DNA from: Serpentinimonas sp.
Lineage (GTDB): Bacteria; Pseudomonadota; Gammaproteobacteria; Burkholderiales; Burkholderiaceae_C
Assembly: GCA_025458665.1 (NCBI GenBank)
Contig: JALOSG010000147.1
Location: forward strand, 1-7,582
Direction of reading: 5' to 3'
Length of the DNA: 7,582 bases
Position 1 is the stretch's first letter; each line of letters starts with the position of its first letter. The notes beneath the pieces are model-generated. The model was not told where the DNA came from and ran no database searches. It saw nothing but the letters and a program-made list of their open reading frames with translations. Positions 1 through 6,502 of the stretch are shown in pieces. The position numbers and the translations under genes are program-made.

Positions 1-153
1 CCCACTGCACCCATTTCACCCAGCCCGCCCCAGCGCCCGGTGTGCGCCCATTGCGGCTGTGGCGTGAGCACAGCGGTAGAGCGCTTTTGCAAGAACTTCA
101 GCCAGCGCTTTGGCGGGCAGGTGTACTGCATGGAGCACCAGAAGCTGTTTTGA
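1..153 (+). CDS. C-terminal end of a protein with a Cys/His zinc-binding-like module (5' end outside window)
   Basis: Frame 1 is open from the first base of the window and ends at TGA 151-153, leaving 50 codons. The visible residues contain a regular metal-ligand pattern: CAHC at 15-18 with a further Cys at 20, Cys at 30, and C-M-E-H at 43-46, spaced like a compact zinc ribbon. The stretch RFGGQVYCMEHQ close to the terminus recalls the C-terminal zinc modules attached to some DNA-binding or nuclease-type proteins, such as annealing recombinases or NERD-type proteins; this comes from memory and the family is not identified. A Pro-rich linker precedes the module. The catalytic or main domain lies upstream of the window, so no function is assigned. 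The strong hairpin at 304-329 is the nearest terminator downstream on this strand. Confidence 0.6.
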   Translation, partial: PTAPISPSPPQRPVCAHCGCGVSTAVERFCKNFSQRFGGQVYCMEHQKLF

Positions 154-193
154 TGCGAACAGTGAAGCTGGACAAACCGCCTGTAGCTTTAGG

Positions 194-209
194 TGTGTGT
201 TTTGTCACA
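194..209. promoter_or_regulatory. CRP/Vfr-like inverted repeat
   Basis: The bases read TGTGT-N6-TCACA, one mismatch from the CRP-family consensus TGTGA-N6-TCACA. The same bases form a hairpin (GTGTGTG 193-199 with CACACAC 206-212, 6-nt loop), and a second overlapping repeat TCACA-CAC-TGTGA spans 205-217. It could therefore be an operator or just a 3'-UTR hairpin of the upstream gene. No clear -35/-10 pair accompanies it. Confidence 0.3.
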
Positions 210-276
210 CACTGTGAAGCGAGTTTCTGCGCTCGGCGGAAAACTGCGGCAAAATGACTGTTGGCATAGCCTATGA

Positions 277-301
277 GGTCTCCCCCACAATTTTGGAGGC
301 C
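277..301 (+). other. RNA hairpin with C-rich loop just ahead of the terminator
   Basis: GGTCTCC (277-283) pairs with GGAGGCC (295-301), giving seven pairs including one G-U, around an 11-nt loop that starts CCC. It sits 2 nt before the terminator stem, so the transcript would end in two stacked hairpins, a layout common at the 3' ends of small RNAs. The run CTCCCCC could base-pair with Shine-Dalgarno-like sequences; that is inference. Confidence 0.35.
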
Positions 302-303
302 GC

Positions 304-329
304 CAAGAGCCCACTCCGGTGGGCTTTTG
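304..329 (+). terminator. Rho-independent terminator
   Basis: The core stem AGCCCAC (308-314) / GTGGGCT (319-325) closes a TCCG tetraloop. Pairing extends to CAAG/TTTG at the base through one G-T pair, giving 11 pairs in all (304-314 with 319-329). TTTT at 325-328 followed by GCGTTTC gives a modest U-tract on the + strand; the minus strand has no T-run in the right place. It would end transcription of the upstream zinc-module gene or of a small RNA initiated within 154-303. Confidence 0.7.
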
Positions 330-466
330 CGTTTCTAGCTGAAGCAGCTGTACTTGATTCCGAAAAGACCGTTCTCGGCTGTACAGCGAGCATCCAGCAA
401 CTTCCCGTTTTGCTTCAGCGCTAGCGCAAGCGCTACCTCCTCCGTGCGGGGCGCACACGGGAGTGC

Positions 467-895
467 TCAGAACTGCGTAGGCGGCCAAGTCTCCACGCCG
501 TCTGCCCTTTGCCTCCGGTGCCACCAACGGTCGAAGGCGTAGCCCACCACGCCGCCCAGCACAATGGGCACCAGCGCAAACACTGGCAGCACGGCCAGGG
601 CCAGCGCGGCGTTCGGATCGGAGGCCAGGTCCAGCCGGGCGTGCTGGTAGGCCAGGTAGGCAAAACCAGGCAGCGCGGGAAAACACCACGACAGGGCGTG
701 CCGGTAGAGCCGCCCCAGCAGCAGCATGCTGCCCCAGGCCAGCGCGTTGAAGCCGGTCAGCAGGAGGGTGCCCGTCAAGGGGGAGTCTGGCGGCACGTAC
801 TGCAGCATCCAGTCCAGTCCACGCGGCAAGCGGACCGCATAGGGCAGCAGCAGGCCCACCAGCACCACCAGGCGCTGCGCTTGTTGGGTCGTCAT
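467..895 (-). CDS. Small multi-pass membrane protein, unrecognised
   Basis: From the ATG at 895 the product is 142 residues, beginning MTTQQAQRLV and ending TWPPTQF. About four hydrophobic segments are visible: residues ~7-23 (VVLVGLLLPYAV), ~40-60 (TGTLLLTGFNALAWGSMLLL), ~65-80 (LSWCFPALPGFAYLAY), and ~95-115 (ALALAVLPVFALVPIVLGGVVGYAF). The last is followed by a basic, Trp-rich tail (DRWWHRRQR), which suggests a cytoplasmic C-terminus. I do not recognise the family and assign no function. Start choice is uncertain: GTG 934 (155 aa) has AGGGG 8 nt upstream, ATG 907 has AAGGG only 2 nt upstream, and ATG 895 is best supported by the protein pattern although the same AGGG lies 14 nt away. It follows the Popeye-like gene on the same strand by roughly 40-75 nt and is probably co-transcribed with it. 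Confidence 0.7.
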   Translation of the reverse strand: MTTQQAQRLVVLVGLLLPYAVRLPRGLDWMLQYVPPDSPLTGTLLLTGFNALAWGSMLLLGRLYRHALSWCFPALPGFAYLAYQHARLDLASDPNAALALAVLPVFALVPIVLGGVVGYAFDRWWHRRQRADGVETWPPTQF

Positions 896-938
896 GGCAA
901 ATACCATGGCCCTTTTTACAGGGCGGGGGCGCACCGCG

Positions 939-960
939 CCATCCCCTGTTTGGGGGATGG
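939..960 (-). repeat. Intercistronic perfect 8-bp inverted repeat
   Basis: CCATCCCC (939-946) and GGGGATGG (953-960) pair perfectly around a 6-nt loop, 10 nt after the stop codon of the Popeye-like gene (971) and just upstream of the next minus-strand start. No T-tract follows on the minus strand, so full termination is unlikely; mRNA stabilisation, attenuation or translational control is more plausible. The AGGGG that could serve GTG 934 lies largely inside the stem. A second small stem (GCCCT 909-913 / AGGGC 920-924) covers the AAGGG next to ATG 907. Confidence 0.45.
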
Positions 961-970
961 GCCGGGCCGT

Positions 971-1657
971 TCAGCCAGCGGTGCGGCGGGCGTGGGCTTC
1001 GGTGAGCTTGTCCGCGAGGTTGCGGCTGACCAGTTCGTTGAAAGCAAAACGCAGGCTTTCCTGCTCCAGCAGCAAAGCCTTCAACCGGTCGCGGCGGAAG
1101 GCCAGCACGCGAATGGCACCGCCTGCCAGCACGGTGGCGTTGGCGGGTCGGTCGCGCACAAAGCTGGCCTCGCCCAGCAGGCTACCGGCCTCCGCAATGG
1201 CTACGCGCTCGCCGTTCACCTCAATGTGAATGGGCCCCTCCAGGGACACGTACACCGAATCGGGCACCTCCCCTTGCCGAATCAGCACTGCGCCGGGCTG
1301 CAGGGTCTGGCGTTCACCGGTCTTGAGCAGGTAGTGGAAGTTGCGGTTGCTCATGAGCGGGAATAAAGACTCGCGCAGCGCGTTGTCCTCTGGGCTGAGG
1401 CGTGTGGCCCGGTATTCGCGGTAAATGAACAGCAACTGGATGGCGTTGATGGCGATAAAGACAAAGGACCAGACGATACCCACCCACAGCGGCGAGTCCC
1501 CGCCCACATAGAAGTACACCGCCTCGGCCCCAATGGCCAGTATGGCCAGTACCCGCAGCCACACCATCCGGACCACGAGGTAGGACGCCGCCAGAATGAG
1601 ATAGCTGACATTGCCTACCCAATCCTCCCAACCCATCTGACTGCTGATGAACTCCAA
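971..1657 (-). CDS. Popeye-like membrane protein with cyclic-nucleotide-binding-type domain
   Basis: The product is 228 residues. Three N-terminal membrane segments (about 17-29, 36-51, 57-79) are followed by a charged linker (YREYRATRLSPEDNALRE) and a cNMP-binding jelly-roll (about 97-215). This order matches bacterial Popeye-type proteins, which sense nucleotide ligands at the inner membrane; the output partner is unknown. The cassette LLGEASFVRDRPANATV (160-176) keeps the Gly-Glu but has Ala172 where classical CRP/PKA cassettes carry the phosphate-binding Arg (PRAAT), so ordinary cAMP binding is doubtful. Start choice: TTG 1657 has AGGGA 8 nt upstream, whereas ATG 1636 (residue 8) has no well-placed ribosome site. 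The reading frame stays open far upstream, antisense to the EAL gene, but that part is not coding. It is divergent from the GGDEF-EAL gene and probably heads a two-gene unit with the small membrane protein. Confidence 0.88.
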   Translation of the reverse strand: MEFISSQMGWEDWVGNVSYLILAASYLVVRMVWLRVLAILAIGAEAVYFYVGGDSPLWVGIVWSFVFIAINAIQLLFIYREYRATRLSPEDNALRESLFPLMSNRNFHYLLKTGERQTLQPGAVLIRQGEVPDSVYVSLEGPIHIEVNGERVAIAEAGSLLGEASFVRDRPANATVLAGGAIRVLAFRRDRLKALLLEQESLRFAFNELVSRNLADKLTEAHARRTAG

Positions 1658-1665
1658 TTTGCGTA

Positions 1666-1670
1666 TCCCT
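1666..1670 (-). promoter_or_regulatory. Ribosome binding site deciding a TTG start
   Basis: On the minus strand AGGGA is followed by 8 nt and then TTG at 1657. The first in-frame ATG (1636) has its nearest GGAG 15 nt away. This makes TTG 1657 the better start for the Popeye-like gene. Confidence 0.55.
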
Positions 1671-1723
1671 GAAAAATGCCGCCGGGCCGGCCCCGAGACG
1701 CCAGCGAGAATACGCCGAATCCT

Positions 1724-1749
1724 ATCTGTACCTACAGATTTTTCTGTAG
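1724..1749. promoter_or_regulatory. Operator-like cluster of three TCTGTA/TACAGA half-sites
   Basis: ATCTGTA-CC-TACAGAT (1724-1739) is a perfect 16-bp inverted repeat. Its right half is reused in a second one, CTACAGA-TTTT-TCTGTAG (1732-1749). Three half-sites therefore alternate in orientation with centre spacings of about 8 and 10 bp. It lies 67 bp upstream of the TTG start of the Popeye-like gene and about 190 bp upstream of the EAL-gene start, a natural place to control both divergent promoters. The second repeat could also fold as an RNA hairpin with a U4 loop. I cannot name the regulator, and no clean -35/-10 pair is visible. Confidence 0.45.
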
Positions 1750-1799
1750 TGGTTCCACCCCGACGGGCCCGGATGGCACCTGCGGCACGCAGACATACC

Positions 1800-1818
1800 G
1801 CCTGAGCGAAAATCAGGC
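1800..1818 (+). other. Leader hairpin upstream of the GGDEF-EAL gene
   Basis: GCCTGA (1800-1805) pairs with TCAGGC (1813-1818) around the A-rich loop GCGAAAA. It would lie in the 5' untranslated leader if translation starts at 1937. No U-tract follows, so it is not a terminator. Confidence 0.3.
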
Positions 1819-1853
1819 CTCGGCCAGTTCTGATCGGACGCTGCGACTTCCTT

Positions 1854-1873
1854 CCCTCCCACCCTCCCTCCCC
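1854..1873 (-). other. G-quadruplex motif on the minus strand
   Basis: On the + strand there are C-runs at 1854-1856, 1858-1860, 1862-1864, 1866-1868 and 1870-1873, each separated by a single base. The minus strand thus has five G-tracts of 3-4 G with 1-nt loops, the arrangement expected to form very stable parallel quadruplexes. Two more G-tracts (minus strand of 1886-1890 and 1892-1895) follow nearby. The motif is 63 bp upstream of the likely EAL-gene start, on the template strand of that gene; the + strand is a pyrimidine tract from 1847 to 1874 broken only by A1861. Confidence 0.7.
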
Positions 1874-1936
1874 TGTCCGCCATTGCCCCCGCCCCAAGAA
1901 TCTTTCCTGCCACTGGCAGACCGCCTGCGGGCGCTG

Positions 1937-4507
1937 ATGCCCACCAGCCGGCAGCGCTGGCTGCGGCTCATGGCCAATGCGCGGCAGATGTGGAACACCC
2001 TGGGGCTGGCGCCGCGCATGCTGGCCGTGGCCCTGGCGCTGCTGGTAGGCATGCAGCTGGTGGTGTTCCTGCTGGTCACCGGCGCCATCACCGAACAGGC
2101 CGAGCGCCAGGTGGACCAGGAGCTGGAGGCCGCCGGGCGGGTGTGGAACTCGCTGCAGGCGCGCAACCTGCAGCGGCTGAACCAGGGCGTGAATCTGCTG
2201 GCCGGCGACTTCGAGTTCCAGTCGGCCATAGCCCGCCGCGACCGCCGCGCCATGGAATCGGCGCTGGGCGAACGGGGCCGCCAGGTGGGCGCGCGCATCA
2301 CGGCGCTGCTCGATGCGCGCCTGCAGGTGCTGGCCACCAACCAGTACGACGAGCTGTTCCTGCTCTGGCTGCGCGAGTCCTCCTACCCGCAAATGGCGCG
2401 CGAACAGCTGGGCGCGGTGGACACGCCCGACGACTTTGTTCAGGCGGTGCAGGAGGTGGCCACCCGCCTGCGCGCCCAGGATGCCACCAGCGCGGTGGCG
2501 CTGATTGGGGGTGCGCCCTTCCAGTTCGTGCTGGCACCGGCCATACCTTCGGCCATCGGTGCCGGCTGGGTACTCATGGGTTTCCCGGTAGACCAGAGTA
2601 CGGTCAACGAGATGCAGCAACTGCTGTCGGTGCACATAGCGCTGGTGTCCTCTGCCACGGGGGCGGCCGAGGACATGCAGCTGGTGGCCAGCACCCTGCC
2701 CGGCCTGTCGCGGGAGACGGCGGACCGCGTGCTGGCGCGCCTGCCCGAGGACAGCGCGGCGACGTCGGCCAGCGGCCTGCTGCTGCCCGCCGGCCCCACC
2801 CGCGTGCGGCTGGATGGCGAGCGCTACGAATGGCGGCTGGTGGCACTGGCGCCGCAAAACGGCCGCGCCTATGCCGTGTTGCTGCGTTCGGTGACGGAGG
2901 TCACCGGGCCTTTTCGCCAGCTGCAGTGGTCTCTGGCGGGCCTCACGCTGCTGGGCCTGCTGGTGTTTGGCATGGCCAGCTGGCGGGCCATGCGGCAGGT
3001 GGCCCAGCCGCTCACGGCCCTGACCACGGCGGCGCAAGCCATGGAGCGCGGCGACTTTGACACCCCGGTGAACACAGGCCGCCGCAACGACGAGCTGGGC
3101 CAGCTGGCCCACAGCTTTGTGCACATGCGCAGCAGCCTGCAACAAACCCAGGCCGACATCAGCCGCATGGCCTTCGAGGACGCGCTCACCGGCCTGCCCA
3201 ACCGCCTGCGCTTCAACCGCGCGGTACAGGCCAGCCTGCAGCAGGGCGCGCACCAGCCCGCAGCGGTACTGGTGCTCAACATACAGCGCTTCAAGCGCAT
3301 CAACACCGTCATGGGTTATGCGGTGGGGGACGACCTGCTGCAGGCGTTCGCCCGGCGCCTGCAGGAAGCCTTGCACGAGCCGGGCGATGCGCCCACTGCC
3401 CTGCTGGCACGGCTGGGCGCAGACTCCTTTGGGGTGCTGCTGCAGGGCAGGCCCACGCCAGACTGGGCCGAGCAGCTGTGCGAGCGCATTGTGCAGGCCT
3501 TCGAGGCCCCGGTGCGCCTGGGCGAGCAGGAAATAGACACGCCCGTGAACGTGGGGCTGGCCTGCTGGCCACAGGACGCACCCGATGCCGATGCCCTGCT
3601 GGCCCGCGCGGAACTGGCGCTGCAAACCGCCAAGGCGCGCGCGCTGCGCGTGCTGCGCTACAGCAGCGCCCTGGATGTACGGGATGAAGACTCCCTATCC
3701 CTGCTGTCCGATTTGCGCCACGCCCTGCGCAACCACGAGCTGCGTCTGTACCTGCAACCCAAACTGGCCCTGGGCTGCCAGCGCATTGAGGCCGCAGAGG
3801 CACTGCTGCGCTGGCAACACCCGCAGCGCGGGCTGCTGTCTCCCGCCGCGTTCATCCCCTTTGCCGAGCAGACGGGATTTGTGCGCGAATTGACGCTGTG
3901 GGCCATGCGCGAGGCGGCCACGGCCAGCGCCGAGTTGCGCCAGCACGGCACGCCAGTGCAGATCGCGGTGAACCTGTCGGTGCGGGACCTGCTGGACAGT
4001 GCCTTCCCCGGCCGCCTGCTGGCGCTGCTGGAGCCCAACGGCGTGCAGCCCCAGGACTTCTGCCTGGAGATCACCGAGAGCGCCATCATGGACGACCCAC
4101 AGCGCGCCGAGGCCACGCTGCGCACGCTGGCGCGGCTGGGTTTTGGCTTGTCCATTGACGACTTTGGCACCGGCTACTCATCGCTGGCCTACCTGCGGCG
4201 CCTGCCGGTGAACGAGCTGAAGATCGACCAGTCTTTTGTGCGCGACATGAAACACAACGCCAGCGACCGCGCCATCGTGGCCTCCACCATCGGGCTGGCG
4301 CACCACCTGCAGTTGAAGGTGGTGGCCGAGGGCGCAGAAACCGATGAGGAGCTGGCCCTCCTTGAGGCCATGCACTGCGACACCGCGCAGGGCTACGGCA
4401 TTGCGCGGCCCATGCCGTGGCAGGAGCTGGCGGGGTTCATCCGCCAGTTCCATGAAGCCCGATCCGCTCAGTCGGCCGAACCGAATCCGCCGCCACCCGG
4501 CGTGTGA
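1937..4507 (+). CDS. Membrane-bound sensor with HAMP, degenerate GGDEF and EAL domains (probable c-di-GMP phosphodiesterase)
   Basis: Taken from ATG 1937, the product is 856 residues. In order: TM1 (~28-51); a periplasmic region (~52-328) whose start (RLNQGVNLLAGDFEFQSAI) resembles double-Cache (dCache_3-type) sensors; TM2 (~329-349); HAMP (~350-402); GGDEF (~411-570); EAL (~590-845). The GGDEF signature is GADSF (494-498), the usual metal Asp in DxDxFK is Asn448 (NIQRFK), and no RxxD I-site is seen, so cyclase activity is unlikely. The EAL domain keeps E621-A-L, N679, E711 and E714 (EITE), D741-D742 (DDFGTGYSS), K762 with D764, E798 and E801, and Q818, so c-di-GMP hydrolysis looks possible. 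The domain order recalls LapD, whose EAL is inactive. The frame is open back to ATG 1676, but 1676-1880 reads as non-coding. TTG 1883 and ATG 1970 or 1988 are alternative starts; none has a strong ribosome site. The C-terminal tail overlaps the convergent oxoprolinase gene by 40 bp. Confidence 0.92.
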   Translation: MPTSRQRWLRLMANARQMWNTLGLAPRMLAVALALLVGMQLVVFLLVTGAITEQAERQVDQELEAAGRVWNSLQARNLQRLNQGVNLLAGDFEFQSAIARRDRRAMESALGERGRQVGARITALLDARLQVLATNQYDELFLLWLRESSYPQMAREQLGAVDTPDDFVQAVQEVATRLRAQDATSAVALIGGAPFQFVLAPAIPSAIGAGWVLMGFPVDQSTVNEMQQLLSVHIALVSSATGAAEDMQLVASTLPGLSRETADRVLARLPEDSAATSASGLLLPAGPTRVRLDGERYEWRLVALAPQNGRAYAVLLRSVTEVTGPFRQLQWSLAGLTLLGLLVFGMASWRAMRQVAQPLTALTTAAQAMERGDFDTPVNTGRRNDELGQLAHSFVHMRSSLQQTQADISRMAFEDALTGLPNRLRFNRAVQASLQQGAHQPAAVLVLNIQRFKRINTVMGYAVGDDLLQAFARRLQEALHEPGDAPTALLARLGADSFGVLLQGRPTPDWAEQLCERIVQAFEAPVRLGEQEIDTPVNVGLACWPQDAPDADALLARAELALQTAKARALRVLRYSSALDVRDEDSLSLLSDLRHALRNHELRLYLQPKLALGCQRIEAAEALLRWQHPQRGLLSPAAFIPFAEQTGFVRELTLWAMREAATASAELRQHGTPVQIAVNLSVRDLLDSAFPGRLLALLEPNGVQPQDFCLEITESAIMDDPQRAEATLRTLARLGFGLSIDDFGTGYSSLAYLRRLPVNELKIDQSFVRDMKHNASDRAIVASTIGLAHHLQLKVVAEGAETDEELALLEAMHCDTAQGYGIARPMPWQELAGFIRQFHEARSAQSAEPNPPPPGV

Positions 4508-6502
4508 ATCTCGAACACATCGCCCGGCTGCATGTCGGCCTGGCCAATGTGCTGCAGGGTTTCCACGCGGCCATCGGTGCGCACCACACGGTTCACGCCC
4601 GGCGCGCCGGTGCGCCCGCCGGCCATGCCAAAGGCCGGGTGTACCCGCCCGTTGGACAGGATGCTGGCCGTCATGGCCTCCAGGAAGCGCACGCGGCGCA
4701 CGCCGCCGTCGCCACCGTGCCAGCGCCCCGCGCCGCCAGAGCCGCTGCGGATTTCGTAACTCTCCAGCCGCACCGGGAAGCGGAACTCCAGAATCTCCGG
4801 GTCGGTGAGGCGGGAGTTGGTCATGTGGGTCTGCACCACGCTGGTCCCGTGGAAGCCGCCCACCAGTTGGCCGTGGGCATCGAACTCGCCGCCCGCGCCA
4901 CTGCCACCCGATATGGTTTCGTAGTACTGGTGGCGTTCGTTGCCAAAAGTGAAGTTGTTCATGGTGGGCTGTGAGCCCGCCATCACGCCCAGCGCACCCA
5001 GCAGCGCGTTGGTGATGCAGGTGGACGTTTCCACGTTGCCCGCCACCACCGAGGCAGGCGGGTTGGGGTTGAGCATGCAGCCCGCCGGGATGATGACCTT
5101 GAGCGGCTTCAGGCACCCTGCGTTGAGCGGAATGTCGTCGGCCACCAGGGTGCGGAACACGTACAGCACCGCGGCCATGCACACCGCGCGCGGGGCGTTG
5201 AAGTTGTTGGTCTGCTGCGGGCTGGTGCCGGTGAAATCGATCACTGCACTGCGGCTGGCCGCATCGATCTGTACCGCCACACAAATCTGTGCGCCGTTGT
5301 CCAGCGGCAGGGTGAACTGGCCGTTCTTCAAGCGCCCGGCCAGGTGCGAAATGGCGCGGCGCACCGCTTCCTCGGCGTTGTCCTGCACGTGGCGCATGTA
5401 GGCCTGCACCACCGGCAGGCCAAACTGGTCGGCCATCTTGCGCAGTTCCTGTACGCCTTTTTCGTTGGCGGCAATCTGGGCCTTCAGGTCGGCCAGGTTT
5501 TGCTGCGGATTGCGGCTGGGGTACGGGCAGGCGCCCGAGAGTTCTGGCCGCTGGCCAGCCAGCAGGGCCAGCATCTCGGCCTCCTGCAGGGTGCCGCCCG
5601 CATCGTCGCCCAGCAGGCCATTGCCATGCACCAGCTTGAAGTTGTTGATCTGCACGCCCTCTTCTTCGATGCGCGTGGAGAACGGCGGCATGGAACCTGG
5701 CGTGGTGCCGCCAATGTCGGCGTGGTGGCCGCGCGAGCCCACATAGAACGTGGGGCGCGCGGGGTCTTCCAGAAACACCGGGGTGATCACCGTCACATCA
5801 GGCAGGTGCGTGCCGCCGTGGTAGGGGTCGTTGAGCACGTACACATCGCCCGCCTTCATGCGGCCCGCGTTTTCGCGGATGACGGTCTGGATGCTCTCTC
5901 CCATGCTGCCCAGGTGCACCGGCATGTGCGGTGCGTTGGCAATGAGTTCGCCTTCGGCGCTGAAGATGGCGCAGGAAAAGTCCAGCCGTTCCTTGATGTT
6001 GACCGAGTACGCGGTGTTTTGCAGCTGCAGGCCCATCTGCTCGGCAATGTTCATGAACAGGTTGTTGAACACTTCCAGCAGCACCGGGTCGGCCTGGGTG
6101 CCTGCGGCAAAACGCTGTGCACGTGGCACGGTGCGCTGCAGTTCCAGGTGGTCGAGCGCGCTCAGGCGGGCGCGCCAGCCGGGCTCCACCACCGTGGTGG
6201 CGTTTTTCTCGGCAATGATGGCGGGGCCTTCGATCTCATCCCCAGGGCGCAGGTCTTCACGCACCACCAGCGCGGCATCGTGCCAGCCGTCCTCGCCGTT
6301 CGTGCCTTCGGTGTACACGCGCACGGTGGCGCGGCGCGGCACCTCGCGGGCCGGGTGCAGGACCAGCGTTTCTTCCTGCGGCGCATCGCCAGCAATCACC
6401 GCTTCCACCGACACCGCCTCCACCACCAGCGCCTTGCCCTGCATGAGGAAAGCGAAGCGTTGGCGGTAGGCGCGCTCAAAGCCCGCCTGTATGGTGGCCA
6501 AG

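Larger units (their letters stand above)
154..466. other. Non-coding interval between convergent genes
   Basis: These 313 bases separate the end of the zinc-module gene (+) from the end of the small membrane-protein gene (-). I see no convincing protein; the open frames here have no family resemblance. The interval holds, in order, a CRP-like repeat (194-209), a short palindrome CATAG-C-CTATG (265-275), a 7-bp stem with a C-rich loop (277-301), a rho-independent terminator (304-329), a 10-bp palindrome GCTGTACAGC (378-387), a tight inverted repeat TAGCGC-AA-GCGCTA (422-435), and a bulged GC-rich stem (442-460). The last two lie just downstream of the minus-strand stop codon at 467 and could help end that transcript, although neither has a T-tract on the minus strand. 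Confidence 0.6.

Noticed and set aside
220..305. tRNA or tmRNA 3' end ahead of the terminator (sequence ends GCCA)
   Set aside because: There is no T-loop motif (GTTCGANTC), and the flanking stems do not form a cloverleaf.
509..1366. A 285-codon + strand frame antisense to the small membrane protein and the Popeye-like gene
   Set aside because: Gln/Gly/His-rich composition with no motif; both opposite genes have coherent protein features.
1726..1737. LexA (SOS) box CTGT...ACAG
   Set aside because: The spacing is CTGT-N4-ACAG, whereas the LexA box needs CTGT-N8-ACAG.
1774..1790. Sigma-54 promoter starting TGGCAC
   Set aside because: The -12 element is missing: the position that should be GC reads AC and the TTGC block reads GCAC.
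1676..1936. N-terminal extension of the EAL protein from ATG 1676
   Set aside because: The translated segment is Pro/Ser/Cys-rich and unlike a protein start, covers the operator-like repeats and C-runs, and begins only 18 bp from the divergent gene's start codon.
1658..3625. A minus-strand frame open for about 650 codons upstream of the Popeye-like gene, antisense to the GGDEF-EAL gene
   Set aside because: It is rich in Arg/Gly/Gln/His/Ala with no recognisable domain, as expected for the antisense of a GC-rich gene, and the Popeye protein has a natural start at 1657.
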